Shown piece after piece: positions 39,880 to 52,401 of a stretch of DNA of 64,000 bases. The position numbers and the translations under genes are program-made. The stretch spans positions 27,446 through 91,445 of the forward strand of contig JAAXWS010000011.1 of the NCBI GenBank assembly GCA_013334865.1, read 5' to 3'. The first letter of the stretch is position 1; the number at the start of each line of letters is the position of its first letter. The notes beneath the pieces were generated by a model that was not told the origin of the DNA, searched no databases, and saw only the letters and a program-made list of their open reading frames with translations. The stretch is from Chlorobiaceae bacterium (GTDB taxonomy: Bacteria; Bacteroidota; Chlorobiia; Chlorobiales; Chlorobiaceae).

Positions 39880-41244
39880 TCACTTGTTGATGATGTCGTT
39901 GATCATGAAGAAGGCGAAGATGGTCAGCAGTATGGCCATGCCGACCTGCTGGATGCGCATCTTGATTTCCAGCGGGATCTCCCTGCCCATGATGCCTTCG
40001 ATGGCGTTCAGCACGAACTGGCCGCCGTCAAGCGCCGGGATGGGCAGGATGTTGATGAAGGCCAGCGAGATGGAGAGCACGGCGACGAAATAGAGGAAGC
40101 TGACCGGGCCCTGTTCAGCGCTCTGGTTGGCCATTTTGGCGATCTTGATGGGCCCGCCGACCGACTTGCCCACATCCTCCTGTCCGGAAAAGAGTTTCGC
40201 AAAACCCTTGACGGTCATGGAGGTCGTCTTCCAGGTCTGTTTCAGGCCGCTGGACACCGATTCTGCCGGGCCGAGCTTGCGGCGCTCCGTGGTGATGGTC
40301 TGTTTGAGCGAGATGCCGATCTTGCCGGTTTTGTTCGGCACGACCTCGGTGGTGACGCTCTGGCCCTGGTTGCGGATCAGGTCGGCCGTGACGGCTCCTT
40401 CGGTGACAGGCGAGGGCAGGTGCATCCAGGTGACGGTGAGCTTCCTGCCGGCGCTTTTCGAGATGATGCCGACCACTTCGGTCCAGTCGACGACCGGCCT
40501 GCCGTCGATCGCCGTGATGAGCGCTCCGCTTTTGATGCCGGCTTTCGATGCCGGTTCCCCGGCGAGCACCTGGTCGACGATCGGGGGCATGACCGGCCTG
40601 ATGCCGAAGGACTGCTCCTCGTTGATCCTGGTCAGGATGTTGGCAGGGGCATTGACCGTTACGAGCTGTCCGTCGTGCTCGACGGTGTACTGCAGGCCGT
40701 TCGCGGAGAGCTGCTCCGGGTCGACGGCCTCTTCCCAGTAGGCGAGCTTGTGCCCGTTGATCGCGACCAGCCGGTCGCCGGTGCGCACGCCCATGCTGGA
40801 GAACACCGAGCCCTGTTCGACGAAGGCCGGCGTGGCGATGGGGGTGCGCGATTCGCCGAAGATGGCCGTGATGCCGATGAAGACGGCTGCGGCGAGCAGC
40901 ATGTTCATGCCGACGCCGCCGGCGAGCACGACGAGGCGCTGCCAGGCCGGCTTTGCCCTGAACTCCCAGGGCTGAGCCGGTGTGTTCGAGAAGTTGGTGT
41001 CGAGGCTTTCGTCCACCATGCCGGCGATCTTGACGTACCCGCCGACCGGGAAGGCCCCGATGCCGTATTCGGTGTCGCCGATCTTTTTCTGCCAGAGCCT
41101 GATGCCGAAGAAGTCGAAGCCGATGAAGAACCTGTCGACCCTCATGCCGAAGATCCTGGCCGTGATGAAGTGGCCGAATTCGTGCGCCGTCACGAGGATG
41201 AAGATGGCGATGATGAAATAGAATATGGTGTTGAGCAGCTCCAT
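39880..41244 (-). CDS. rseP: Site-2 intramembrane metalloprotease RseP
   Basis: This zinc metalloprotease cuts membrane proteins such as anti-sigma factors within the bilayer. The 454 residues have the zinc motif HEFGH (residues 21-25) in the first transmembrane helix and the third zinc ligand in [12 protein letters not shown] near residue 400. Two PDZ domains lie in the periplasmic part ([16 protein letters not shown] and [19 protein letters not shown]). The gene lies 41 bp after dxr, a pairing found in many bacteria. Confidence 0.95.
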   Translation of the reverse strand: MELLNTIFYFIIAIFILVTAHEFGHFITARIFGMRVDRFFIGFDFFGIRLWQKKIGDTEYGIGAFPVGGYVKIAGMVDESLDTNFSNTPAQPWEFRAKPAWQRLVVLAGGVGMNMLLAAAVFIGITAIFGESRTPIATPAFVEQGSVFSSMGVRTGDRLVAINGHKLAYWEEAVDPEQLSANGLQYTVEHDGQLVTVNAPANILTRINEEQSFGIRPVMPPIVDQVLAGEPASKAGIKSGALITAIDGRPVVDWTEVVGIISKSAGRKLTVTWMHLPSPVTEGAVTADLIRNQGQSVTTEVVPNKTGKIGISLKQTITTERRKLGPAESVSSGLKQTWKTTSMTVKGFAKLFSGQEDVGKSVGGPIKIAKMANQSAEQGPVSFLYFVAVLSISLAFINILPIPALDGGQFVLNAIEGIMGREIPLEIKMRIQQVGMAILLTIFAFFMINDIINK

Positions 41245-41285
41245 GTTGCTTCCGGTCGGTGGTATCGTTTCGTTAGTCTGTCAGG

Positions 41286-42434
41286 TTATGCGATGAGCTG
41301 TTCTGCCGTCCGGCGTGCCCAGCGGTCGGCCTCGAGATACTCGTCCAGCACGACCGGCTCCCAGGCTTCGTGTGCCTGCATGGTCCTGTCGACCAGCTCG
41401 GGGATGCCCGTGAAGCTGATCCTGCCGTCGAGGAATGCCGCGACGGCAATCTCGTTGGCGGCGTTCAGCACCGCAGGGAATGTCTTTGCTGCACGGAGCG
41501 CATCGTAGGCGAGGCGCAGGCTCGGGAACCTGTCGGTATCGGGCTCCTGGAAGGTCAGGCTGCCGGTTCTGGTGAGGTCGAGGCGCGCGATGCCGCTCTG
41601 GCAGCGTTCGGGCCAGGCCATGGCGTAGGCGATCGGTGCGCGCATGTCGGGCGTGCCGAGCTGGGCCATGACGCAGCCGTCGATGTATTCGACCATCGAG
41701 TGGATGATGCTCTGGGGGTGGACCACCACGCCGATCCTGTCGGCTGGCATGTCGAACAGCCAGTGCGCCTCGATCACTTCGAGCCCCTTGTTCATCAGGG
41801 TGGCCGAGTCGATGGAGATCTTCGCGCCCATGTTCCACTTCGGGTGCTTGAGGGCCTGTGCCGGAGTGACCTTGAGGATCTCTTCGGCAGGGGTGTTCAG
41901 GAACGGGCCGCCGGAGGCCGTGAGGATGATGCGCAGCACATCCTCATGGCGGTGTCCGGCGAGCGACTGGTAGATGGCCGAATGCTCGCTGTCGACCGGG
42001 AGGATCTCGACGCCGTGCTTGCGGGCGAGGTCCGAGACGAGCCTTCCTGCGACCACCATGGTCTCCTTGTTGGCCAGGCCGATATGCTTGCCGGCCCTGA
42101 TGGCCGTGACGGTGGGGACGAGGCCTGCTGCGCCGACGATGGCCGAGATGACCAGTTCAGCCTCCGGGGCGGCAGCGACCGCACAGGCCCCTTCGGTGCC
42201 ATGCAGGATCTCGGGGCACAGGCCGCCGAGCGCCGCCTTGAGCGAATCGACCGAGGCCGCGTCACGTACCGAGACCACCCTGGGCCGGAACTCCCGGACC
42301 TGCTCGGCGAGGAGCGCGATGTTGTTCCCGGCGGCAAGGCCGGCGACCGAAAAACGGTCCGGATGCTGCCTGACGACGTCGAGGGTGCTGACACCGATCG
42401 AGCCGGTGCTGCCGAGGATGGAGATGGATTTCAT
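41286..42434 (-). CDS. dxr: 1-deoxy-D-xylulose 5-phosphate reductoisomerase
   Basis: Dxr converts DXP to MEP with NADPH, the committed step of the MEP isoprenoid pathway that feeds carotenoids, quinones and the chlorophyll tails. The 382 residues start with the NADPH site [31 protein letters not shown] near residue 145 holds metal-binding Asp and Glu, and SGGPFLNTP and [21 protein letters not shown] are family hallmarks. It begins the dxr-rseP-prfA run. Confidence 0.96.
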   Translation of the reverse strand: MKSISILGSTGSIGVSTLDVVRQHPDRFSVAGLAAGNNIALLAEQVREFRPRVVSVRDAASVDSLKAALGGLCPEILHGTEGACAVAAAPEAELVISAIVGAAGLVPTVTAIRAGKHIGLANKETMVVAGRLVSDLARKHGVEILPVDSEHSAIYQSLAGHRHEDVLRIILTASGGPFLNTPAEEILKVTPAQALKHPKWNMGAKISIDSATLMNKGLEVIEAHWLFDMPADRIGVVVHPQSIIHSMVEYIDGCVMAQLGTPDMRAPIAYAMAWPERCQSGIARLDLTRTGSLTFQEPDTDRFPSLRLAYDALRAAKTFPAVLNAANEIAVAAFLDGRISFTGIPELVDRTMQAHEAWEPVVLDEYLEADRWARRTAEQLIA

Positions 42435-42541
42435 GGTGGTTGGGACGAGGTTGCCTGTATGTGTCGGCCTGAATTTATGCTTTTTACGGTCGGCTTACAA
42501 GCTGGCGCCCCCGCGGCGCGCATGAAAATAGGGCATCCCGT

Positions 42542-42569
42542 TTGTTATCTGTCGAAAATGTGTTATACT
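42542..42569 (+). promoter_or_regulatory. Promoter of tRNA-Val
   Basis: TTGTTA (42542-42547) and TATACT (42564-42569) with a 16-bp spacer lie 15 bp before the tRNA gene. Confidence 0.6.
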
Positions 42570-42584
42570 GATGCCCTTTTCGAT

Positions 42585-42658
<74 letters not shown>

Positions 42659-42718
42659 CTCTTATCTCCCCTCCCTATCCTCCTTCCAGATCGATACCGA
42701 TGAAAAACAGGAGAAGCC

Positions 42719-42994
42719 TCAGTAAAGGAACCGGAATCCCTTTGCGTCAGGCTCTACCGGCGTTTCGCGCACGGTGACCGACGTGACATGCGACCGTGAC
42801 GGGCCGACATGGGCCATGCTCACCAGTTCGTCCACCAAACCCGATGGCCCCTGGGCTTCGATCTCCACCGAGCCGTCCGGCAGGTTGCGCGTCCATCCCG
42901 AAAGGTTTCGGGACGAGGCTTCACGCACGATGAACATGCGGAAGCCTACCCCCTGGACCAGCCCCTTGACCCTGGCGGTGATCCTTTTTTCCAT
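42719..42994 (-). CDS. Acylphosphatase
   Basis: This small enzyme hydrolyses acyl phosphates. The 91 residues carry both signatures: ARVKGLVQGVGFRMFIV with the catalytic Arg, and LSGWTRNLPDGSVEIEAQGP with the catalytic Asn and Asp. The gene follows ftsH by 5 bp on the same strand, so it is likely co-transcribed. Confidence 0.94.
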   Translation of the reverse strand: MEKRITARVKGLVQGVGFRMFIVREASSRNLSGWTRNLPDGSVEIEAQGPSGLVDELVSMAHVGPSRSHVTSVTVRETPVEPDAKGFRFLY

Positions 42995-42999
42995 GGAGG

Positions 43000-45117
<2,118 letters not shown>

Positions 45118-45419
45118 CGAAAACACTCATTATTGAAAAATTCTCCATCGTGGTCCATCGCTCCGGGTTAAGGCCTCAAGGCGCCCCTCACCCCAATCCG
45201 TTTATGGGGTGGAAAAATGCGTTGAATCGGATCGACCTCCAATATATATAACCTAATCGAAAAATGTATTCTTCCGCTTAATAGTTTCAATCTTCCTCCT
45301 GCTTTCCGGAGGGCATGCCGGCCCGCAGGGCGCCGGGCTGACGAATTTGTCGGGCAGTGTCGTCCCCCGGATGTTATATTTGATATCAGACGACAGTAGA
45401 ACCATTCGCCGATACCTTC
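45118..45419. other. Divergent region between ftsH and pyrF
   Basis: About 300 bp with an AT-rich core (45241-45260) that could hold the ftsH -10 region, and a TATATT at 45374-45379 upstream of pyrF without a well-spaced -35. No ORF is supported. Confidence 0.3.
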
Positions 45420-46244
45420 ATGAGTTCAGCAAGGAACAAGACAAACGAACGGATCGCCGCCCTGAAATCGATGCTCTGCGTGGGGCTCGACAGCGATCCC
45501 GCCAAAATTCCCCCGGTGTTCAGGTCCATGGAAAGGCCGGTGCTCCAGTTCAACCGCTCGGTCATCAGGGCCACCCGCGAGCATGCCGCAGCCTACAAGG
45601 TCAACACCGCGTTCTATGAGTCGCGGGGCATGGCCGGCATGCGGGACCTCGGCGACACCCTCGAGTCTCTGCCGCCGGAATGCCTCAGCATCGCCGACGC
45701 CAAGCGCGCCGATATCGGCAACACCAGCCGGCAGTACGCGAAGTCCTTCTTCGAGTCGTGGCCGTTCGACTCGATCACGGTGGCTCCGTACATGGGGTTC
45801 GATTCGCTCGAGCCCTTCTTCGAGTATGACGACAAACTGGTCTTCGTCCTGTGCCTGACCTCGAATCCCGGATCGAAGGATTTCGAGGAGCAGCTCATGC
45901 TGGACGGCCGGCCGCTCTACCGGACCGTGCTCGACCGTGTCCGCCAGTGGCAGCGCAACGGGAACGCCGGCATCGTCGTCGGCGCGACCAAGCCGGGACT
46001 CCTGGAGGAGCTTCGCCGCGAAGCGCCGGACCTGTTTTTCCTGATCCCGGGCGTGGGTGCCCAGGGAGGGTCCCTGCACGACGCCGTGACGCAGGGCGCC
46101 GATGCCGCTCACCGCAGCGCCGTGGTCAACGTCAGCAGGGCGCTCATCTTCCCTGAAGGGGAGTTCAGGAGCGTTGAGGAGTTCGAGGCCGCCGTCGGCA
46201 GGGAGGCCCGAAACCTGCACGAAGGCATGAAAGGAATACTGTAG
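45420..46244 (+). CDS. pyrF: Orotidine 5'-phosphate decarboxylase, type 2
   Basis: PyrF makes UMP from OMP, the last step of de novo pyrimidine synthesis. The 274 residues belong to the longer, mycobacterial-like class. LCVGLDSDPAKIPP opens the barrel, and the catalytic Lys-Asp array is in SIADAKRADIGNTSRQY near residue 93. VVGATKPGLLEELR and FLIPGVGAQGGSL form the phosphate site. glmS follows after 104 bp. Confidence 0.95.
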   Translation: MSSARNKTNERIAALKSMLCVGLDSDPAKIPPVFRSMERPVLQFNRSVIRATREHAAAYKVNTAFYESRGMAGMRDLGDTLESLPPECLSIADAKRADIGNTSRQYAKSFFESWPFDSITVAPYMGFDSLEPFFEYDDKLVFVLCLTSNPGSKDFEEQLMLDGRPLYRTVLDRVRQWQRNGNAGIVVGATKPGLLEELRREAPDLFFLIPGVGAQGGSLHDAVTQGADAAHRSAVVNVSRALIFPEGEFRSVEEFEAAVGREARNLHEGMKGIL

Positions 46245-46348
46245 GATTGCGTATTATCTGTGTCGGCAAGTTGGACGGGCAGCTTTCGCCACCGCCGGTG
46301 CGAAGGGGCCTGTGCTCAATGAAAACGTTTCAATAAGGGATTGTCATT

Positions 46349-48187
46349 ATGTGTGGTATCGTCGGTTACATCGGCAAGCGGGAAGCAGCGCCGATCCTTC
46401 TGAACGGCCTGAAACGGCTTGAATACCGTGGTTACGACTCGGCTGGGATTGCCGTCGTGGATGACGACGTGCAGGTGGTGAAGCGAAAGGGCAGCGTCAG
46501 CAACCTCGAGGAGTTCATGTCGGGCACCGTCATGCTTGGCGCGACGGCAGGCATCGCCCATACCCGCTGGGCCACCCATGGTCCCCCCAACGACCAGAAT
46601 GCCCACCCACACATGAACGTTTCGGGGGATATCGCGCTGATCCACAATGGTATCGTCGAGAACTACACCAGCCTGAAGAAGGATCTCATCGGGCAAGGCT
46701 ATGCCTTCGCCAGCGAAACCGATTCCGAGGTGCTGGTGCACCTGATCGACCGCATCTGGAAGGCCGATCCGTCGCTCGATCTCGAGGCGGCCGTCCGGCA
46801 GGCGCTCCGCCATGTCGAAGGGGCCTACGGCCTCTGCATCGTCTCTTCCCGGGAGCCCGACAAGATCGTCGTGGCGCGCAAGGGCAGCCCGCTGGTGATC
46901 GGCATCGGAGACGGCGAGTATTTCATCGCCTCCGACGCGGCTCCGATCGTCGAGCACACCAACAAGGTGGTCTACCTCTCCGACGGCGAGATGGCGGTGG
47001 TCACGCGTGACCACTACACGGTCAAGACGATCGAGAACGTGGAGCAGGAGAAGCTTATCACCGAGCTTGATTTCAACCTTGAAGAGATCGAGAAGGGCGG
47101 GTATGAGCACTTCATGCTCAAGGAGATCTTCGAGCAGCCCGAGGTGATGCGCGATGTGATGCGCGGCAGGGTACGCCTCGACGAGGGGCGGATCCAGCTC
47201 GGCGGCATCGAGGACTACCTCGACCGCCTCAAGCAGGCCAAGCGCGTCGTGATCTGCGCCTGCGGCACCAGCTGGCATGCCGGACTTATCGGCGAGTACC
47301 TGATCGAGGAGTTCGCCCGAATTCCGGTCGAGGTCGACTACGCCTCCGAGTTCAGGTACCGCAACCCGATCGTCACCTCCGACGACGTCGTGATCGTCAT
47401 CTCGCAGTCCGGCGAGACCGCAGACACGCTGGCCGCCCTGAGGCTCGCCAAGGAGAAGGGGGCCATGGTAATGGGCATCTGCAACGTGGTCGGATCGACC
47501 ATCGCCCGCGAGACCCTCTGCGGCATGTACACCCATGCCGGACCCGAGGTCGGCGTCGCCTCCACCAAGGCCTTCACGGCCCAGGTGATCGTGCTCTTCA
47601 TGCTGGCCATGGCCCTGAGCAAGGGGCGCACCATTTCGCACGACGAGATCCGCCTCTACCTGCGCGACCTCACCGAAGTGCCTGACAAGGTGGCCAGGAT
47701 ACTCGAGCAGAACGATGCGATCAAGGAGATCGCCGCCGAGTTCAAGGATGCGAAGAACGCCCTCTACCTCGGCAGGGGCTTCAACTTCCCTGTCGCGCTC
47801 GAAGGGGCGCTCAAGCTGAAGGAGATCTCCTACATCCACGCCGAAGGCTATCCGGCCGCCGAGATGAAGCACGGCCCGATCGCCCTCATCGACGAGGACA
47901 TGCCGGTGTTCTTCATCGCCACCAGGGACAATACCTACACCAAGATCATCAGCAACATCGAGGAGGTCCGCAGCCGCAAGGGGCGCGTGATCGCCATCGC
48001 AAGCGAGGGGGACCACGAGATCGGGCGCCTCGCCGAACACGTGATCTACATCCCGCAGGCCTCCGGGCCGGTGATGCCGCTCCTGACGGTCATTCCGCTG
48101 CAGCTGCTCGCCTACCACATCGCCACGCTCCGCGGCTGCAACGTCGACCGCCCCCGAAACCTTGCCAAGTCGGTGACGGTGGAGTGA
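46349..48187 (+). CDS. glmS: Glutamine--fructose-6-phosphate aminotransferase (isomerizing)
   Basis: GlmS makes glucosamine 6-phosphate from fructose 6-phosphate and glutamine for peptidoglycan and lipid A. The 612 residues start with the catalytic Cys (MCGIVGYIGKREAAPILL). The N-terminal glutaminase has LEYRGYDSAGIAV and HTRWATHG, and two SIS domains follow (CACGTSWHAGLIGEYLIEEF; YLGRGFNFPVALEGALKLKE). The C-terminus PRNLAKSVTVE is canonical. No ribozyme-like structure was seen in the 104 bp upstream. Confidence 0.97.
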   Translation: MCGIVGYIGKREAAPILLNGLKRLEYRGYDSAGIAVVDDDVQVVKRKGSVSNLEEFMSGTVMLGATAGIAHTRWATHGPPNDQNAHPHMNVSGDIALIHNGIVENYTSLKKDLIGQGYAFASETDSEVLVHLIDRIWKADPSLDLEAAVRQALRHVEGAYGLCIVSSREPDKIVVARKGSPLVIGIGDGEYFIASDAAPIVEHTNKVVYLSDGEMAVVTRDHYTVKTIENVEQEKLITELDFNLEEIEKGGYEHFMLKEIFEQPEVMRDVMRGRVRLDEGRIQLGGIEDYLDRLKQAKRVVICACGTSWHAGLIGEYLIEEFARIPVEVDYASEFRYRNPIVTSDDVVIVISQSGETADTLAALRLAKEKGAMVMGICNVVGSTIARETLCGMYTHAGPEVGVASTKAFTAQVIVLFMLAMALSKGRTISHDEIRLYLRDLTEVPDKVARILEQNDAIKEIAAEFKDAKNALYLGRGFNFPVALEGALKLKEISYIHAEGYPAAEMKHGPIALIDEDMPVFFIATRDNTYTKIISNIEEVRSRKGRVIAIASEGDHEIGRLAEHVIYIPQASGPVMPLLTVIPLQLLAYHIATLRGCNVDRPRNLAKSVTVE

Positions 48188-48337
48188 TTTTTCCGGCAGC
48201 AGCGCGGCTGCTGCCTCTGTGTATGTTTGCACTGAAGCCGGGGTCTTCCGAACCCCGGTCGGGGTGTGCCTGCCACCCGGTCAGTCCGCGTAATTCCTGC
48301 CCCTCTGGTGCGTCAATGATTTCGCAGGGTTCCGGTG

Positions 48338-50287
48338 CTATGCGCTCGTCAGTATGGTATATACCATATCGAGAAAGTTGATAATGCTGAATGGTTTCGA
48401 GATGAAATTGATATCATCCCGTAACTTTCCGTATTTACCCAAGGTATCGGCACTGTATCCCGAAACGAACATGAACTTCATCGTCGGGTTCAGCTGCTGA
48501 AGTTCTTCGCTCATCGACACTCCGTTCATGCCAGGCAGGATGATGTCGGAAACGGTCAGGGTGATCTCTTGTGCATGCTGGCGGGCAAGTTCAATCGCAT
48601 CTTCTGCGTTTTCTGCCGAAAACACGTTGAACCCCGCATTTTCAAGCGTAATGCACATGATCTTCAATATTTCGGGCTCGTCCTCGACAACGAGCACGCC
48701 TGCCTTGTCAGGTGCGGCAAGCCGGGCTTCCAGTGTTGGTGCCTCCCTGGTGCCGACAGATTCCTGAACGACCGGGAAAAAGAGATTGAACTTCGTACCC
48801 TTGCCCGGCTCGGTTTCACAGGTGATATATCCATCGTGCTGCTTGACCGATCCGTACACCATCGACAAGCCCAGTCCGGTTCCTTGGCCGACCCCCTTCG
48901 TGGTGAAAAACGGTTCGAAGATATGGGGGCGTACATGGTCGGGAATTCCTGATCCCGTATCGGCGATCCTTATCCTGATATATTCGCCTGTAGCATTGGA
49001 GGCAAAACGCTGGAGTTCCTCGCAGGATTCGGTAGTGACGATGCTGGTGTCGAGCGAGATGCTCCCCTGCCCATCGATGGCATCACGTGCGTTGATGCAG
49101 AGGTTGGTGACGATCTGGATAAAATTTGCAGGGTCGAGTTTGACGATGGTTTCCGGGCAATTCAACTGCCATCGCAGGGAGATGTTTTCCCTGATCAGCT
49201 TGCGAAGGATCAGGCGCATCCGCTCAAGTTCGAGATCCAGTCCAATCGATTTTGGCTGGATCGGTTGCTTTCGGGCGAAGGCGAGCAATTGCTTGACCAT
49301 TTCCGCCGAGCGTTTGATGGCGAGACTGATGGAGGTCAGGTTCTTTTGAATAGGGTGAGTCTCGGGGGTTACGTTGATGATGAGTTCGGTGTTGCCCTGA
49401 ATCGCCGCAAGCACATTGTTGAAGTCGTGGGCAATGCCGCCGGCAAGTTGCCCGAGCAGTTCCATCTTCTGGGACTGCTGGAGTTGTTCCTGTAATTGCC
49501 TATTGAGTTTCTCAAGTTCCCGAAACTCCGTTATGTCCTGCGTGGTGCCAAAGTAGTAGGGCGCTTTACTGTTCTCGTCATACTGATAATTCGCCTTTAC
49601 GTTAATCCAGCGGATTTCCCCGGTGATTTTTCGGATACGGCAATTGTAATGGTAATCAGATCGAGTTTGCTGCGATGACCTGATAAGGGATTCTACCCTC
49701 GGTCGATCCTCGGGAACAACGTGCTCAAGAAATGTTTTCTTAGACCATGAACTCTCATTGTCAGGATCGTAACCGAAGATGTCGGCATGTTCAGCATTTC
49801 TGTATACCGTTTCTGATGTGAAGTTGTGCTTCCATAGACCGATATGGAGGGATTCAGATGTAACATTCCACAGTTTTTTCAGTTCAGATACGGCTTGTTG
49901 TTCCTGACGCTGATGTGTTCTGTCCTGTAATATGATGAACAGTTCAACGACCTCTCCTTTATTGGAAAAAATCGGATAGGCGCCAATTTGGGTTACTCTG
50001 CCGTCGTCGGTGTCAGTAAAAATATGACTTTGTCTCGTGCTCAGGACCTGCTGTAAAATTGACTTTCGACTTCGCGAAACTTCGCGAAAGCTTGGATGTG
50101 CATCCATGAAATCAAGGACATTGGTGCCAATGCCATCGGCACCTAATTGAGAGGCATATGCTTGTCCTGCTGAATTTAATTCGACGATAGTGCCTGCAGA
50201 GTCAATGATAAACATGGGGTCTTCGCTGGCGTCGAAAAATGCATGCAACCTGTTGTGATGGCAGATGAGATTTTGTTTGTCAAGCAT
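48338..50287 (-). CDS. PAS-domain hybrid sensor histidine kinase
   Basis: The start at 50287 ([12 protein letters not shown]) is preferred; an in-frame upstream ATG at 50389 would add 34 Cys- and Arg-rich residues. The 649 residues contain two PAS domains (about 8-125 and 150-265), a dimerisation/H-box ([17 protein letters not shown]) near 300, a HATPase domain with [21 protein letters not shown] and [11 protein letters not shown], and a C-terminal receiver ([13 protein letters not shown]; phospho-acceptor Asp in [11 protein letters not shown]). There are no transmembrane helices, so it is a cytoplasmic sensor. No cognate output protein is adjacent, and the stimulus is unknown. The sequence is more AT-rich than its surroundings. 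Confidence 0.92.
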   Translation of the reverse strand: MLDKQNLICHHNRLHAFFDASEDPMFIIDSAGTIVELNSAGQAYASQLGADGIGTNVLDFMDAHPSFREVSRSRKSILQQVLSTRQSHIFTDTDDGRVTQIGAYPIFSNKGEVVELFIILQDRTHQRQEQQAVSELKKLWNVTSESLHIGLWKHNFTSETVYRNAEHADIFGYDPDNESSWSKKTFLEHVVPEDRPRVESLIRSSQQTRSDYHYNCRIRKITGEIRWINVKANYQYDENSKAPYYFGTTQDITEFRELEKLNRQLQEQLQQSQKMELLGQLAGGIAHDFNNVLAAIQGNTELIINVTPETHPIQKNLTSISLAIKRSAEMVKQLLAFARKQPIQPKSIGLDLELERMRLILRKLIRENISLRWQLNCPETIVKLDPANFIQIVTNLCINARDAIDGQGSISLDTSIVTTESCEELQRFASNATGEYIRIRIADTGSGIPDHVRPHIFEPFFTTKGVGQGTGLGLSMVYGSVKQHDGYITCETEPGKGTKFNLFFPVVQESVGTREAPTLEARLAAPDKAGVLVVEDEPEILKIMCITLENAGFNVFSAENAEDAIELARQHAQEITLTVSDIILPGMNGVSMSEELQQLNPTMKFMFVSGYSADTLGKYGKLRDDINFISKPFSIINFLDMVYTILTSA

Positions 50288-50611
50288 GGGGATGGTCAGT
50301 TTCCGTTCTTGAATCCAGATGTACTGCGTACGACAGTAACTTGAACTGCAAGGGCAAACTGCACCCTTATGATGGCGGCTGCGCGTCATGTGATGTCAAT
50401 GAGACTCACGTGGACGGCATGAAGTAATATGGTGAAAAATGGTAATTATTGTGAAAAGTTTTGATTAGGCAATATCTGGTCACTCCCTGATGATGCGGTT
50501 CTTGTCGATCACGATGGACTTGGTCGTCCAATTCTATCGCGGGCGGGAATTATTGCGTCAGTGCCACCGGTTGTGTTTCTTTCGGCTGCAGCAACTTTCA
50601 ACCCTATATGC
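50288..50611. other. Divergent intergenic region between the histidine kinase and SDR genes
   Basis: About 320 bp with AT-rich stretches (50420-50480) that probably hold both promoters. No ORF with family features is seen. Confidence 0.3.
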
Positions 50612-51556
50612 ATGGAAGGTCATATCGTCATCACCGGTGCTACCGGCATCATTGGAGCCGAGCTTGCCCGGAGGCTCATTTCCAGTGGCCGGAAGGTGGT
50701 CGTTTTCGCGCGTAACACCCAGGCGGCGTCAGGTAAGATTCCCGGTGCGGCGGGTTATGTCCGCTGGGATTCCGACATGGTCTCCGGCGAGTGGGTTGCC
50801 TCGCTGGATGGGGCATACGCTGTCGTCCATCTTGCCGGAAAGCCGCTGCTCGATGGCGGGCGCTGGACCGAAGAGCACAAGGCGGCCTGCTACGACTCGA
50901 GGATAAAGGGGACCCGGGCACTGGTGTCCGCGATGGAGGGCCTGGCAAAAAAGCCGGAGGTCTTCGTTTCCTCATCGGCCATCGGATACTACGGGGCGTT
51001 CGAGCGATGTGAGGATACCGCCGAGCTGGCCGAGTCTTCTCCTGCCGGCAGCGATTTCCTGGCGAAGATCTGCCACGACTGGGAGGTCGAGGCTTTGCCT
51101 GCGGAAAAGCTCGGGGTACGGGTCGTGCTGCTGAGGACCGGCATCGTGCTTTCGACACGCAGCGGGATGCTCCAGAAGATGATCACCCCGTTCAACTATT
51201 TCGTGGGTGGACCGGTAGGCACGGGAAGGCAGTGTATTTCCTGGATCCACCTGGACGACGAGATCGCCGTCATCCTTCAGGCGATCGACAACCCGGCTTA
51301 CAGCGGACCGGTGAACGCCGTCGCCCCGAAACCCGTCACGATGTCCGGATTCGCCTCGGAGCTCGGTGCCGTCATGGGCCGTCCGTCGTTGTTCCCGGTC
51401 CCGAAGTTCGTGGTCCAGGTGCTCATGGGGGAGGGGGCTGACTATGCCGTGAAGGGGCAGAAGGTGGTGCCGGGGTTCCTGCAGGGGCAGGGGTTCCGGT
51501 TCGCCTGGCCGCAACTGCACGAAGCCCTGGCCGACCTGATCGGCAACGGGAAATGA
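50612..51556 (+). CDS. TIGR01777-family NAD(P)-binding epimerase-like protein (YfcH type)
   Basis: The start at 50612 places the Rossmann motif VITGATGIIGAELARRL right at the N-terminus, as in the family. The 314 residues show AVVHLAGKPLLDGGRWTEEHK, the SDR Ser in VSSSAIGYYG with the Tyr, and WEVEALPAEKLGVRVVLLRTGIVL. The C-terminal part has FVGGPVGTGRQCISWIHLDD. Substrates of YfcH-like proteins are unknown; plant and algal relatives affect plastid division (GC1/SulA). It is monocistronic. Confidence 0.88.
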   Translation: MEGHIVITGATGIIGAELARRLISSGRKVVVFARNTQAASGKIPGAAGYVRWDSDMVSGEWVASLDGAYAVVHLAGKPLLDGGRWTEEHKAACYDSRIKGTRALVSAMEGLAKKPEVFVSSSAIGYYGAFERCEDTAELAESSPAGSDFLAKICHDWEVEALPAEKLGVRVVLLRTGIVLSTRSGMLQKMITPFNYFVGGPVGTGRQCISWIHLDDEIAVILQAIDNPAYSGPVNAVAPKPVTMSGFASELGAVMGRPSLFPVPKFVVQVLMGEGADYAVKGQKVVPGFLQGQGFRFAWPQLHEALADLIGNGK

Positions 51557-51579
51557 TCCTGATGCAGGAAGATGGGTAA

Positions 51580-51610
51580 ATAAAAAAGGGCGAGACCTTT
51601 CGGCTCGCCC
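51580..51610 (-). terminator. Terminator of the RRM gene
   Basis: The stem GGGCGAG/CTCGCCC (51588-51594 with 51604-51610) has a 9-nt loop and is followed on the minus strand by six T residues and an AT-rich tail. Confidence 0.75.
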
Positions 51611-51637
51611 GTCGTGTTCTTCCGAAGCGGAAAAGGG

Positions 51638-51910
51638 TCAGTAGCGCTCCCTTCTCATCGGGCGCTCTTCGCGCGGCCTTGCCTCGTTGACCTTTATGGT
51701 GCGACCTTTGAAGTCCTTGTCGTTCATGGCTTCGATCGCTTCGCGAGCCTCGCCGTCGTTCGGCATGTCGACAAAACCGAAACCTTTGGAGCGGCCGGAG
51801 AATTTGTCAGTGATGATGTTGGCGCTTTGCACCTGGCCGAACTGACCGAACGCATCGCGCAGATCTTCTTCAGAAACGTTGTACGGCAGATTGCCAATGT
51901 AAATATTCAT
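51638..51910 (-). CDS. Small RRM RNA-binding protein
   Basis: This is a 90-residue single-RRM protein of the type found in cyanobacteria and Chlorobi, often cold-inducible. RNP2 is IYIGNL (residues 3-8) and RNP1 is KGFGFVDM near residue 43, followed by a basic tail (RPREERPMRRERY). It would bind single-stranded RNA and influence mRNA stability. Its long structured leader suggests cis-regulation. Confidence 0.93.
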   Translation of the reverse strand: MNIYIGNLPYNVSEEDLRDAFGQFGQVQSANIITDKFSGRSKGFGFVDMPNDGEAREAIEAMNDKDFKGRTIKVNEARPREERPMRRERY

Positions 51911-52033
51911 TGTTGGACGGTAGAAACATGTGCCTTGACAGAAAGAGGCGCGACCGAATAACCAAAGGCACCAATTACTCGTGAGCGATTAGCCAACCAC
52001 TGGCTAATTTAACTACCAATTTACCTTATTATA
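51911..52033 (-). promoter_or_regulatory. Structured 5' leader and promoter of the RRM gene (candidate Chlorobi-RRM motif)
   Basis: A TATAAT -10 box lies at 52028-52033 on the minus strand, giving a leader of about 110 nt. It holds two perfect stems: 51988-51995 with 52001-52008 (8 bp, 5-nt loop), and 51930-51936 with 51965-51971 (7 bp, 28-nt loop). A conserved RNA called Chlorobi-RRM has been described upstream of RRM genes in this phylum, and this leader is a likely member. I could not compare it with the published consensus. Confidence 0.6.
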
Positions 52034-52401
52034 TAGTTGTTTTCAAAATGAAAAAGGAGATATCTGGTGTAGAAGTGCCGAAATAAGCCTCCCGTTTTGA
52101 CGGTTTCACCACCTATTTCCATTACGGAAGCAACTTTCCGGACAAAATATTCAGCTCTCCCGAAGGCCGGTCTCCTCCCTGCCCGTCACTTTTTCCGCTT
52201 TTTCCCGGACCTCCTTTTCCCCTGCCGACAGAGTCACTTTTTCGGGATGCCAGGGCCCGGTATCCCCCCTTGTTTTGGGGATGTTCTACTTATTTGTAAT
52301 AAATGAATGTTTTTCTCTTGCTTGTGCTTAAATAATTAATTATAATTAGCCAGTAATCATTATTTATTTAGGCCTCTCAAGAACAAAAACTGAAACTTAT
52401 T
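52034..52401. other. Intergenic region upstream of amtB
   Basis: About 370 bp without a supported gene. It contains the amtB promoter and C/T-rich sequence at 52160-52270. A near-identical GGGG/CCCC inverted pair near 52266-52280 is a weak hairpin. Confidence 0.3.
52318..52346 (+). promoter_or_regulatory. Sigma-70-type promoter of amtB-glnB
   Basis: TTGCTT (52318-52323) and TATAAT (52341-52346) with an exact 17-bp spacer lie 55 bp before the amtB ATG. No -24/-12 element is seen, so control need not be through sigma-54. Confidence 0.65.

Noticed and set aside
46245..46348. glmS ribozyme upstream of glmS
   Set aside because: The 104-bp gap is too short for the ribozyme and no matching core was seen; the ribozyme is known mainly from Firmicutes.
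52250..52401. Sigma-54 promoter for amtB
   Set aside because: No GG-N10-GC element was found, whereas a well-spaced sigma-70-type promoter is present at 52318-52346.
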